Assembly (NCBI GenBank): GCA_035999765.1
Contig: CP108521.1
Span: 1,550,001 to 1,614,000, forward strand
Reading direction: 5' to 3'
DNA: 64,000 bases
Origin: Streptomyces sp. NBC_01231
GTDB taxonomy: Bacteria; Actinomycetota; Actinomycetes; Streptomycetales; Streptomycetaceae
In this document: positions 1 through 10,949 of the stretch, in pieces
Position numbering within the stretch: the stretch's first letter is position 1
Layout: each line of letters starts with the position of its first letter
Translations under genes and position numbers: made by a program
The notes under the pieces: generated by a model
Databases searched by the model: none
What the model was told of the DNA's origin: nothing
What the model saw: the letters and a program-made list of their open reading frames with translations, nothing else

Positions 1-1140
1 GACGATCTCCTCGTAGAGCCGGACCGTGCGACGGGCGACCGCGTCCCATCCGAACTCGCCCACCGCGCGCTCCCGCCCGGCCTCACCCATCTCCCGCGCG
101 GCCGCCGGATCGCCGAGAACCGCGTCCAGCGCCTGCGCGAGGCCCGCCTCGAAGTCGTCGTCCACCGGGACGAGTACCCCGGTCCTGCCGTCGTCCACGA
201 CCTCGGGGATCCCGCCGACCCGGGACGCCACGACGGGAGTCCCGCAGGCCATCGCCTCGAGGTTGACGATCCCGAGGGGTTCGTACACCGAAGGGCAGAC
301 GAAGACGGCGGCGTGCGTGAGCAGTTGGATCACCTCGGGACGCGGCAGCATCTGCGGGATCCAGTGCACGCCCTCGCGGACCCGGCTGAGCTCCTGGAAG
401 AGGTCACGGAACTCCTGGTCGATCTCCGGCGTGTCGGGGGCGCCCGCGCACAGCACGACCTGGGCCGCCGGGTCGATCTTCCGCACCGCGCGCAGCAGAT
501 GGGGCACGCCCTTCTGGCGGGTGATACGGCCGACGAAGAGGACGTACGGGCGGGCCGGATCGAGGCCGATGCGCCGCAGCGCGTCGGTGCCGGGGTCGGG
601 CCGGTACAGGGCGGTGTCGATGCCGTTGTGCACGATGTGGACCTTGGCCGGATCCAGCGCCGGGTAGCAGCCCAGAATGTCCTCGCGCATGGCGCCCGAG
701 ACGGCGACCACCGCGTCGGCGCTCTCGATCGCGGTGCGCTCCGCCCAGCTGGACAGGGCGTATCCGCCGCCGAGCTGCTCGGCCTTCCAGGGTCGCAGGG
801 GCTCCAGCGAGTGCGCGGTCATCACATGCGGGATGCCGTACAGAAGCTTGCCGAGATGGCCGGCCAGGTTGGCGTACCAGGTGTGGGAGTGGACCAGATC
901 GCGGCCTTCGAGGCCGGCGGTCATGGCGAGGTCCACGGAGAAGGTGCGCAGCGCGTCGTTGGCGGTGTCCAGCGCCGACCAGGGGCGATGCCGGATCACA
1001 CCCTCCGTGCGGCCCTCGCCCCAGCAGTGCACGTCCAGGTCGACGAGGGACCTCAGCTCCCGGGCGAGGAACTCGACATGGACGCCCGCGCCGCCGTACA
1101 CATCCGGCGGGTACTCCCGGGTCAGCAGTCCCACTCGCAC
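1..1140 (-). CDS. glgA: Glycogen synthase / maltosyl transferase (GT4), C-terminus cut by window edge
   Basis: GT-B glycosyltransferase of the actinobacterial GlgA/GlgM type, which transfers glucose from a nucleotide sugar for alpha-glucan or maltose-1-phosphate synthesis in the cytoplasm. The GTG start is preceded by AGGGGG, and the protein opens with VRVGLLTREYPPDVYGGAGV, the N-terminal donor-site loop of this family. The last readable residues (FGWDAVARRTVRLYEEI) are the usual C-terminal helix, so only about 5-10 residues are missing; 380 are present. It starts 38 bp after the FhuF-like gene and is probably co-transcribed with it. ADP-glucose synthase versus maltose-1-phosphate synthase activity cannot be told from sequence. 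Confidence 0.9.
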   Translation of the reverse strand, partial: MRVGLLTREYPPDVYGGAGVHVEFLARELRSLVDLDVHCWGEGRTEGVIRHRPWSALDTANDALRTFSVDLAMTAGLEGRDLVHSHTWYANLAGHLGKLLYGIPHVMTAHSLEPLRPWKAEQLGGGYALSSWAERTAIESADAVVAVSGAMREDILGCYPALDPAKVHIVHNGIDTALYRPDPGTDALRRIGLDPARPYVLFVGRITRQKGVPHLLRAVRKIDPAAQVVLCAGAPDTPEIDQEFRDLFQELSRVREGVHWIPQMLPRPEVIQLLTHAAVFVCPSVYEPLGIVNLEAMACGTPVVASRVGGIPEVVDDGRTGVLVPVDDDFEAGLAQALDAVLGDPAAAREMGEAGRERAVGEFGWDAVARRTVRLYEEIV

Positions 1141-1178
1141 CCGGAACCCCCTGTCTCAGCCGTTGATGACCTTCATCG

Positions 1179-1916
1179 TCACCCAGATGTGGCGTGTGGG
1201 GAAGAGCGCGGGGGTCGTGGGAAGCAACAGTCACCGCAGACCCCGCCGCCGGGGACGCGGTAGTAGAGGCAGCAACTGCGGCGCCGGAACGCGGTTCCGG
1301 TGAGGGTGCCGGTGTCGGCGAGGAGGGGGTGGGCGAGGAGTCCCGCCGTGAGTTCCCGGGCCCGGTCGCCGACGTCCGTACGACCCTGCGCCCGGGCCCA
1401 GCCGTCCAGCTGGCGGCCGGCGCCCGCCAGCGCGGAGGCCGCGTTGCCCCACAGCAGCCCCTCGGCGAGGCGGTGGCGGGAGTGCAGGATGTCGGCCAGC
1501 GGTCGCAGGTGCGCGTTCAGGATGACCTCCGTGAGGGTCTCCGTGTCGGCGGGCAGGGGCCGTAGGGCGGTCAGCCACAGGTCGTCGGGGGTGGTGCCGT
1601 CCGGATCCCAGTGCAGCAACCGCGGGTCGAGGTCGGGGACCCGGTCGTAGAGGGCGGCGCAGCCGAGGGCCGTCGACCAGAGGCGGGCCGCCAGCCCCTG
1701 GTGGGCCACCGAGGCCGCGATCCGCGTCTCGGGGGCACGGAGAGCTTTCGCCACCTTGTTGACGCGGAAAGTTATAGAATGTCCGTAAACATCCGACGAT
1801 CTTTCCTCATACACATGTGCGAGCGTCGGCAGCGGTGGCCGCCGCCCTCCGGTGGTGCGTAGGGCGAAGAAGCCGCCGAGCGGGCGGAGTGCGGCGAGAT
1901 CGGGGTCGAGGTCCAC
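1179..1916 (-). CDS. FhuF-type (2Fe-2S) protein
   Basis: About 245 residues ending in a Cys-Cys-X10-Cys-X2-Cys arrangement (SCCLYYRVPGGGVCGDCC), the iron-sulfur signature of FhuF-like ferric-siderophore reductases. The middle part (VAASVAHQGLAARLW and the following helices) matches the helical body of that family. A role in cytoplasmic reductive release of iron is inferred. The frame stays open to an ATG at 2030, but residues before VDLDPDLAALRPLGG look non-conserved. The GTG at 1916 has no Shine-Dalgarno. Upstream, TTGCGA, 16 bp and TACTAC end about 9 bases before it, which fits a leaderless start. Confidence 0.78.
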   Translation of the reverse strand: MDLDPDLAALRPLGGFFALRTTGGRRPPLPTLAHVYEERSSDVYGHSITFRVNKVAKALRAPETRIAASVAHQGLAARLWSTALGCAALYDRVPDLDPRLLHWDPDGTTPDDLWLTALRPLPADTETLTEVILNAHLRPLADILHSRHRLAEGLLWGNAASALAGAGRQLDGWARAQGRTDVGDRARELTAGLLAHPLLADTGTLTGTAFRRRSCCLYYRVPGGGVCGDCCFPRPPRSSPHATSG

Positions 1917-2144
1917 GAAGAGCAGTAGTACCAAGGCCCCTAGGGGTCGCAACCAGGAGGACCCCGTCCCGGGTTCCCCACCTTGGGGATGATGGGGACC
2001 GTTTCGTACTCCATCGGCAGTAGGACCCATTGCCTGCTCAGGGACGACGACGGGAAGAACTTTTCACGGGATCGTGTTGCGTATGGAAGCCGACCGTTCG
2101 TCGCGCCGGGCGCCCCGCCCCCGCCTCACGCAGAGGAGCAGCGC

Positions 2145-4689
<2,545 letters not shown>

Positions 4690-4949
4690 AAAGTAAGGGC
4701 TGCGAACAGGCCATGACAAGGCGGCAATCGGCCGCGCTTGCGACGAAGCGAACCGGGAGCAAACGGCAGTTGTGAAAGATCTGAGGAAGGTGGGGCCTCC
4801 TGTGCGTATCTGCCTGCGGAACGCCGGACGACCCGGATGTGCGGACGGCGTACCGGCACGTCACGATGGTCGGTGGGGCAGACTGGCGGGCACGACCGAC
4901 ACCCCCGACGACCGGAATCCCTCACCGGATCCTTTAGGAGCCAAACCGC

Positions 4950-6389
4950 ATGAGCACTTCAGCCCAGATCGGCGTCACAGGACTCGCGGTCATGGGCCGC
5001 AATCTCGCCCGCAACTTCGCGCGGAACGGCTACACGGTCGCGCTGCACAACCGGACGGCGTCCCGTACGCACGCCCTGGTCGAGGAGTTCGGCGGCGAGG
5101 GCGACTTCGTCGCGGCCGAGACCGCCAAGGAGTTCGTCGCCGCGCTGGAACGGCCGCGCCGTCTGGTCATCATGGTGAAGGCCGGCGACCCTACCGACGC
5201 GGTGATCCAGGAGTTCGCCCCGCTGCTGGAGCCCGGCGACATGATCATCGACGGTGGCAACGCGCACTTCGCGGACACCCGGCGCCGTGAGCGCGAACTG
5301 CGCGAGCAGGGCATCCACTTCGTCGGCATGGGCGTCTCCGGCGGCGAGGAGGGCGCGCTGAACGGCCCGAGCATCATGCCGGGCGGTCCCGTCGAGTCGT
5401 ACGACTCCCTGGGCCCGATGCTGGAGAAGATCTCCGCGAAGGCGGCGGACGGGTCGCCCTGTGTGACGCACGTCGGTCCCGACGGCGCGGGGCACTTCGT
5501 GAAGATGGTGCACAACGGCATCGAGTACGCCGACATGCAGCTGATCGGTGAGGCGTACCAACTGCTGCGCGATGTCGCCGGGTACGAGCCCGCGCAGATC
5601 GCGGAGATCTTCCGCACCTGGAACACCGGCCGGCTGGACTCCTACCTCATCGAGATCACGGCCGAGGTGCTGTCCCACGTGGACGCGGCGACCGGCAAGC
5701 CCTTCGTGGACGTGCTGGTGGACCAGGCCGAGCAGAAGGGCACCGGCCGCTGGACCGTCCAGATCGCCCTGGACCTCGGCGTCCCGGTCTCCGGGATCGC
5801 GGAGGCGGTGTTCGCCCGCTCCCTCTCCGGCCACGCGGCGCTGCGCGAGGCCTCCCGCGGGCTGGCCGGGCCGAAGGCGACCGCGCTGAGCGAGGCGGAG
5901 GCGGGTGCCTTCGCCGACCGGGTGGAGCAGGCGCTGTACGCCTCGAAGATCGTCTCGTACACGCAGGGCTTCCACGAGATCTCGGCGGGCAGCGAGGAGT
6001 ACGACTGGAACATCGACCTGGGTTCCGTCTCCGCGATCTGGCGGGGTGGCTGCATCATCCGCGCCGCCTTCCTGGACCGCATCCGCGCGGCCTACGACAC
6101 CCGCGCCGACCTGCCCAGCCTGCTGTCCGACGACACGTTCGCCCAGGAGATCGCGGCCGCCCAGGACGACTGGCGCGAGGTCATCATCGCCGCGACCCGC
6201 CAGGGCGTCCCGACCCCGGGCTTCGCCGCGGCCCTCGCCTACTACGACGCCTTGCGCGCCGAGCGTCTGCCCGCCGCGCTCACCCAGGGGCAGCGGGACT
6301 TCTTCGGCGCCCACACCTACCGCCGGACCGACCAGGACGGCTCGTTCCACACGCTCTGGGGCGGGGACCGCTCGGAGGTGTCCGCCTAG
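4950..6389 (+). CDS. gnd: 6-phosphogluconate dehydrogenase, decarboxylating
   Basis: Cytoplasmic enzyme of the oxidative pentose-phosphate pathway that converts 6-phosphogluconate plus NADP+ to ribulose-5-phosphate, CO2 and NADPH. The 479-residue length is full for the long form. Seen directly: the Rossmann motif GVTGLAVMGRNLARNFA, the substrate loop VGMGVSGGEEGALNGPSIMP, and HFVKMVHNGIEYADMQ, which holds the catalytic lysine. The ATG is preceded by TTTAGGAG. Monocistronic, followed by a long terminator hairpin. Confidence 0.97.
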   Translation: MSTSAQIGVTGLAVMGRNLARNFARNGYTVALHNRTASRTHALVEEFGGEGDFVAAETAKEFVAALERPRRLVIMVKAGDPTDAVIQEFAPLLEPGDMIIDGGNAHFADTRRRERELREQGIHFVGMGVSGGEEGALNGPSIMPGGPVESYDSLGPMLEKISAKAADGSPCVTHVGPDGAGHFVKMVHNGIEYADMQLIGEAYQLLRDVAGYEPAQIAEIFRTWNTGRLDSYLIEITAEVLSHVDAATGKPFVDVLVDQAEQKGTGRWTVQIALDLGVPVSGIAEAVFARSLSGHAALREASRGLAGPKATALSEAEAGAFADRVEQALYASKIVSYTQGFHEISAGSEEYDWNIDLGSVSAIWRGGCIIRAAFLDRIRAAYDTRADLPSLLSDDTFAQEIAAAQDDWREVIIAATRQGVPTPGFAAALAYYDALRAERLPAALTQGQRDFFGAHTYRRTDQDGSFHTLWGGDRSEVSA

Positions 6390-6449
6390 GCGGAACGCCG
6401 ACACGTCGGAACGCCGGAACGGCTGAAAACAGCCAGGCGAGGCTGAACG

Positions 6450-6499
6450 CGGCACAGCGGCGGTGGGCGACCCTCAGGTCGCCCACCGCCGCTGTGCCG
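6450..6499. terminator. Perfect 23-bp terminator hairpin after gnd
   Basis: Two exactly complementary 23-base arms (6450-6472 and 6477-6499) are separated by the tetraloop CTCA. It lies 60 bp after the gnd stop and has no U-tract, as usual in high-GC actinobacteria. It could act on both strands. Confidence 0.8.
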
Positions 6500-6600
6500 T
6501 GTGGTGTCGTCGCCGCCGCTTGTGCCGGGGGCGCGCCTTCGGCCGGGCCGACGACATCAGGGCGGCGCCACGCCCCGCGCGAGGGGAGCGCCGGGCGGCC

Positions 6601-6909
6601 TCAGGACAGCGGCGGGCCCGGTTCCGGCTGGGGTACGGGTTCCGGGCCCGGCGGGATCGGGGACGGGGAGGGCTCGGGCGCCGGACGGGGGTCCGGAGTG
6701 GGGCCAGGGGCCGGCGGGTGTGTCGGGTCCGGAGCAGGGGGCGGTGAGGGGTCAGGTACGGGCTCGGGGTTCGGCGGTTGGGGATCCGGGCCCGGTGTGG
6801 GTCCCGGTCCGGGGCCCGGGGTGGGTCCGGGAGGGACGGAGTCCGGGGGCCCGGGAGGGACGGGGTCCGGGGGCCCGGGGTGCACGGGGTCCGAGTACGG
6901 GTTCGTCAT
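6601..6909 (-). CDS. Proline-rich low-complexity protein
   Basis: A 102-residue protein, MTNPYSDPVHPG followed by about 85 residues built almost only of P, G, D, E, S and T in PGP, PDP and PEP units. GGAGGACGCC precedes the ATG, which favours translation. No domain, signal peptide or membrane segment is visible; a cell-wall spacer or disordered protein is possible. The repeat-rich DNA may also be non-coding. It sits between the gnd terminator and a 455-bp gene-free stretch, with no operon partner. Confidence 0.5.
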   Translation of the reverse strand: MTNPYSDPVHPGPPDPVPPGPPDSVPPGPTPGPGPGPTPGPDPQPPNPEPVPDPSPPPAPDPTHPPAPGPTPDPRPAPEPSPSPIPPGPEPVPQPEPGPPLS

Positions 6910-6981
6910 GGCGTCCTCCGGCCAGTCGGTCGACGTCGGCTCTGGACTACTCCCCCGCGTACCCGGCGGCGGCGCCACCAC

Positions 6982-7364
6982 TCACTCCCCCGCGTGAACC
7001 ACCTGGCCCGGGTGGGCCGCCCGACGTGCGTCCAGCCATTGCTCCTTGGGGACCTTCCGCCGTGCCGGCGGCCCACGTCTGAAGGGGGCGGACACACTCG
7101 GCGGGGCTCGCGCCGCAGACGTCGGCGCGCGGTGGGGCGGCGCTCAGGGGGCGGGCGGGCAGGCCGCACGGGGCGCGGGGCGCGGCTTAGGGCGCGCGGG
7201 GCGCGGTTCACGGGCACTCGGTTCGGGCGCGCGGCACGCGGCACACGACCCTCGGCGCGGGCCACTCGGTACTCGGTACTCAGCACCCAGCACGCGGCCG
7301 GCCGAGATGAGTCGAGTCCCGCCGTCGCTACTCCCCCGACGCCGCTGCTCCCCCGCCCCGGCGG
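6982..7364. other. Gene-free GC-rich stretch with short repeats
   Basis: No reading frame with a convincing start or conserved content. It contains runs of GGGGCGCG-type low complexity and a short tandem (ACTCGGT repeated near 7263-7279). It lies downstream of the racemase-like gene and upstream of the proline-rich gene, so it may contain the latter's promoter; none could be assigned. Confidence 0.5.
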
Positions 7365-8036
7365 TTACTCCCCTGCGCCCCGCCCGGAACTCGAACGCCC
7401 CACGGCCATCGCCTCCGCGCCGGCCGCCAGTCCCAGCCGGGGGCTGGACAGGACCGGGATCGTGGTCGCCATCAGGTGCTGGGCCGAAGCGGTCGACACC
7501 TGGGCCAGCACGATCACGTCCGCGTCGGCCTCCTCGTCGGCGGCTGCCGCGACCAGGCGCAGCGAGCCCCCCATGTCACCCGCCTCGAAGCACTGCCAGG
7601 CACCGGCGACCAGACGGCCGCGTACGGCGACGGGGCGGCCGACGCGGCGGGCCTCCTCCTCGATCAGGGCGGCCGTGGGGCCGAGGGTGCTTTCGACGGT
7701 GGCGAGGACGACGATCCGCGGGCCGACGGCCACCGCAGCCGAGGCCATCGGGCGGTCCACCCGCAGCACCGGCACCCCGACCGCGGGGGCGGCGGCCTCG
7801 GCGACGCCGCCGATGGACGAGCAGGTGCACAGCACAACCCTCGCGCCGAGAGCGACGGCGCGCTCCAGAGCGGCGCGTACGTCGTCCCGGACTGCTTCCG
7901 GCCCCTCGGCGCGGGCCCGGCTCAGCAACTCCTCGTCGACGAAGTGCCGCAGTTCCAGGCCCTGGTGGTCCGCGTCACGCAGGGCGTCGAAGACCGGGAC
8001 GTGGCGGGGCGAGGTGTGCAGAAGGGCGAGCGACAC
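7365..8036 (-). CDS. Aspartate/glutamate racemase-family protein
   Basis: A 223-residue protein of the Asp/Glu/hydantoin racemase superfamily. It carries the two half-site cysteines expected for cofactor-independent racemases: ARVVLCTCSSIGG near residue 70 and GAWQCFEAGDMGG near residue 147. Many database entries of this subfamily are labelled arylsulfatase without evidence. The GTG start follows AGGAGAACTC. It is the third gene of a panD-acetyltransferase-racemase operon (36-bp gap), so a role around aspartate or beta-alanine is possible but not shown. Confidence 0.75.
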   Translation of the reverse strand: MSLALLHTSPRHVPVFDALRDADHQGLELRHFVDEELLSRARAEGPEAVRDDVRAALERAVALGARVVLCTCSSIGGVAEAAAPAVGVPVLRVDRPMASAAVAVGPRIVVLATVESTLGPTAALIEEEARRVGRPVAVRGRLVAGAWQCFEAGDMGGSLRLVAAAADEEADADVIVLAQVSTASAQHLMATTIPVLSSPRLGLAAGAEAMAVGRSSSGRGAGE

Positions 8037-8072
8037 GAGTTCTCCTCTACTGCTCCTCCATCCCCTCCGGGC

Positions 8073-8417
8073 TCAGAAACGGCCCGGGTGGGCCGCCAGC
8101 CACTGCTTCGCGGCGCGCAGCAGTTCCGGATCGGCGGCCGGAGCCTCGTCGGGGTGGCGTTCGGCCCACTTGACGACGTACGGGCACAGCGGGGCCACGA
8201 CGATTCCCTCGCGCTGCGCGATGGCGTACAGCTCACGCGCCAGCGAGCCCGCGATGCCCTTGCCCTCGTGGGCCGGCTCGACGATCGTGTGAACGGGGAC
8301 GAGCGCGCCGGCGGGCGACTCCAGGACGAAGTACTCGATGCGACCGACCACTTCACCTCCGCCGAGCGCCTCCAGACGGCCCGCCGTCCGGTCGTCGCGG
8401 ATCTCGATCTCGCTCAT
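8073..8417 (-). CDS. Small GNAT-type N-acetyltransferase (YidJ-like)
   Basis: A 114-residue single-domain acetyltransferase of the compact GCN5-related group. The acetyl-CoA site is seen as the helix following VPVHTIVEPAHEGKGIAGSL, and the conserved C-terminal strand as VVAPLCPYVVKWAERHP. The ATG is preceded by AGGAG; the longer upstream frame runs into panD and is not coding. Second gene of the operon, 28 bp after panD. In vivo substrate unknown. Confidence 0.83.
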   Translation of the reverse strand: MSEIEIRDDRTAGRLEALGGGEVVGRIEYFVLESPAGALVPVHTIVEPAHEGKGIAGSLARELYAIAQREGIVVAPLCPYVVKWAERHPDEAPAADPELLRAAKQWLAAHPGRF

Positions 8418-8445
8418 GGGCGCGCTCCTGGTCCAAACGTCGGGG

Positions 8446-8865
8446 TCAGGCCACGACGGCCTGCGGGCTGCGTTCCTGGTCCGAGCCAGGCACCGGCTCG
8501 GACGGGTCGGCCCCCAGGGCCACGACGCGATTGTCGCGGTCCACGTGCACGACCCGGGGTACGAACTCCCGTGCCTCGGCATCGGTCATCTGAGCGTAAC
8601 TGATGATGATCACCAGATCTCCGGGGTGCACCAGATGGGCCGCGGCCCCGTTGATCCCCACCACCCCGGAGCCACGCTCGCCCTCGATGACGTACGTCTC
8701 CAGCCGGGCCCCGTTGGTGATGTCGACGATGTGCACGAGCTCACCGGGCAGCAGATCGGCGGCGTCGAGCAGGTCCGCGTCGATGGTCACCGATCCCACG
8801 TAGTGCAGGTCGGCCTGGGTGACGGTGGCTCTGTGGATTTTGGACTTGAACATGGTGCGCAGCAT
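8446..8865 (-). CDS. panD: Aspartate 1-decarboxylase proenzyme
   Basis: Pyruvoyl enzyme that decarboxylates L-aspartate to beta-alanine for pantothenate and CoA synthesis. The self-cleavage site Gly24-Ser25 is present in HYVGSVTID, with catalytic Lys9 and Tyr58-region residues conserved ([27 protein letters not shown]). It has 139 residues, with a short Ser/Pro-rich C-terminal extension. AGGAG lies six bases before the ATG. First gene of a three-gene leftward operon. Confidence 0.96.
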   Translation of the reverse strand: MLRTMFKSKIHRATVTQADLHYVGSVTIDADLLDAADLLPGELVHIVDITNGARLETYVIEGERGSGVVGINGAAAHLVHPGDLVIIISYAQMTDAEAREFVPRVVHVDRDNRVVALGADPSEPVPGSDQERSPQAVVA

Positions 8866-9063
8866 TTAGCACTCCTGGAAGACGGCTCCCTGCCAGCTTT
8901 CTGCAGGTCAGGGGCGTTCTTCACTCTACACTGGCACGCGTCGGACTCGAAGATTGTGAGGAACATCGCTTCACTCTGGCGAGAAGGCCCCCTGCCTGGA
9001 CTTCCGTGCGAAACGAGCAGCAGGACGACCAGGCCGGCCACCAAGCCCAGTGACGCAAGCACA

Positions 9064-10683
9064 TCACCGTTCCTGGACGGCCGGGGTACGCCCGGAACTG
9101 GTCGGTCGGGGTCGCACGCCATGGCGCATCAGCCCTGCCCACAGGCGGGCCCGGCCGGCCCGGTCCAGGGCCTCGTGGGCGGCCAGCAGGCCGCTGGTGA
9201 CCGCGCCGAGGAAGCCGCCGGCGAGGCAGTCCTGGCCCGAGAGGTACAGGCCCTTGACCTCCGTTCGTGGGCGCAGCCAGTCCGCCAGGCCGGGGCGGTG
9301 GCCGTCGCCGAAGCCGGCCACGTCCTTGGCCAGCCCGTACAAGCTGCCGCCGGGCCAGCCGGCGAAGTGCTCGGCCGTCAGCGGGGTGCCGAGCTCGTGG
9401 TAGACCACCCGGCCTGTGGTGCGGGGCAGTTGGCTGTGGAGTTGGTCAAGGAGCTGTGCGGTGAGCTCGGCTTTCAGGGCCAGGTAGGCAGGGTCCCGGT
9501 GCCGCCATCGTGAGCCGTGGAATGGCTCGAACAGCTCTGGCCGTACGTAGGTCAGGATCTCTCCGGTCGACCGTCCGGGGTGGCGTGCGGTCCAGGTCGG
9601 GTCTTTGGCGCAGGAGAACGAGAAGAAGTAGCCGCTGGTCCGCCCGCCCGTGCCGTCGAAGAGGGCGTCGCAGTCCTCCTCGGTCACCATCAGGTTGTGC
9701 CGCGGCAGCCCGAGTTCCGCAGGGTCGCCGTCCAGTCCGAGGAAGAGCACCACGAACGGGAATCCGCGCCGCATGCCGTCCAGCCGGTCTGCGCTGCGGT
9801 CGGGTTGTCGCGGCAGCAGGGTGCGGTACGTGTTCTGGGCGCCTGCCGCGCTCACCACCACCGGAGCCCGCACGCGGGTGCCGTTCGCCAGCACCACGCC
9901 CGTCGCGCGCGACCCGTCCAGCTCGATCCGGGCCACCGGCGCCCGTACGAAGACCTCACCGCCGGCGGCGCGGATCGGTTCGAGCATCGCGCGTGCGATC
10001 GCGGCGCTGCCGCCCACCGGGTACCAGGCGCCGGTCCGGAAGTGCTCGAACAGCACCGCGAGGAGGAAGAACGGCAGCCTTGCCGTGGAGTCGGCCAGCA
10101 GCAGCGCGCTCGGGGTGAGCACAGCCTGCCGCAGCCCCTGATCGCGAACCAGCCCTTCCACCACCTCCCGGGCCGGCCGCAGCGCCTGGGGCGGCACGGC
10201 CGTCGCCCGCAGGACCCGCGCCAGCCGCCGCACCACCGGGCCTGTCAGCCGTCCCAGTGCGAGCGTGGGCAGGACCGCCCGGCACCGCCCGATCAGCCCG
10301 AACAGCGCCTCGATGCCCGCTTGTTCGGCCGGGAAGCGCGCGATCAGACCGGCCTGGTAGGCCGAGAAACCGACCGGCGCCCGGTACACCTGCCCCGCCA
10401 GGCGGTACTCGTCGTACGGGTCCCCCAGCGGGGCCCATTGCAGCGTGCCGCCGGTCAGATAGTCCGAGAGCACGCGGACCGGCTCTCGCTCCGTCAGCTG
10501 TCCCACGTAGTGGATGCCGACGTCCCACTCCCAGCCGCGCCGCCGGTAAGCGTGGGTGTAGCCGCCCGCGGTGTAGTGCTGCTCGAACACCGCCACCCGC
10601 CGACCCTGGCGCGCCAGGCATACCGCGGTGGTCAGCCCGCCGGCCCCGGACCCGACCACCACCGCGTCGTACTCGCCCGTCAC
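9064..10683 (-). CDS. FAD-dependent oxidoreductase, retinol-saturase/carotene-isomerase-like
   Basis: A flavoprotein of about 539 residues in the CrtI/CrtISO/RetSat superfamily. The N-terminal dinucleotide-binding motif is VVVGSGAGGLTTAVCLARQG, followed by AGGYTHAYRR. The C-terminal FAD-binding patch is KGLYLSGQDCLAGGFLGAVTSG. These enzymes desaturate, saturate or isomerise polyene or prenyl chains. The GTG at 10683 immediately precedes the conserved core; in-frame alternatives are at 10731 (GTG) and 10803 (ATG). It points the same way as the biosynthetic operon and may be its last gene, acting on a prenyl chain added by the UbiA protein (inference). Confidence 0.83.
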   Translation of the reverse strand: MTGEYDAVVVGSGAGGLTTAVCLARQGRRVAVFEQHYTAGGYTHAYRRRGWEWDVGIHYVGQLTEREPVRVLSDYLTGGTLQWAPLGDPYDEYRLAGQVYRAPVGFSAYQAGLIARFPAEQAGIEALFGLIGRCRAVLPTLALGRLTGPVVRRLARVLRATAVPPQALRPAREVVEGLVRDQGLRQAVLTPSALLLADSTARLPFFLLAVLFEHFRTGAWYPVGGSAAIARAMLEPIRAAGGEVFVRAPVARIELDGSRATGVVLANGTRVRAPVVVSAAGAQNTYRTLLPRQPDRSADRLDGMRRGFPFVVLFLGLDGDPAELGLPRHNLMVTEEDCDALFDGTGGRTSGYFFSFSCAKDPTWTARHPGRSTGEILTYVRPELFEPFHGSRWRHRDPAYLALKAELTAQLLDQLHSQLPRTTGRVVYHELGTPLTAEHFAGWPGGSLYGLAKDVAGFGDGHRPGLADWLRPRTEVKGLYLSGQDCLAGGFLGAVTSGLLAAHEALDRAGRARLWAGLMRHGVRPRPTSSGRTPAVQER

Positions 10684-10789
10684 CCCGCCCGCCGCCAACG
10701 GCCGGCCCACCCATACGCGACCCGTCACAGCCACCACCTTCGCCGCAGCTCTACATGCCCCGGGAAAAAACGAGCTGTTCGCCTCCCAG

Positions 10790-10921
10790 TCACGCAACCG
10801 CATCGCTGCGGGCGACGACCTGTGGCCGGCCCAGGGGACCGAAGTGGCAGAGAAGGTTGGGAGCGTCAGCCAGTCCCGTTACGAGCAGATCGTTGCTGAG
10901 CTGCGGGATGTGGTCGAACAC
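10790..10921 (-). CDS. Possible 43-residue small ORF
   Basis: A GTG-initiated frame reading MFDHIPQLSNDLLVTGLADA and then 23 further residues, 28 bp after the adenylate-ligase stop. GAGAAGA precedes the start. The composition is protein-like and not repetitive, but the opposite strand is also open here. It could be a tiny gene, a relic, or chance. No family recognised. Confidence 0.22.
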   Translation of the reverse strand: MFDHIPQLSNDLLVTGLADAPNLLCHFGPLGRPQVVARSDAVA

Positions 10922-10949
10922 TCTTCTCGGCCTCGCGAGCGCCCTGTGG

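Noticed and set aside
313..1263. Long rightward open frame over the glycogen synthase gene
   Set aside because: Antisense shadow of a real gene with GC-biased third positions; no recognisable protein content.
8869..9063. Possible small gene between panD and the flavoprotein
   Set aside because: No frame with a start, ribosome site and protein-like composition. Only a short CTTCACTCT direct repeat was seen.
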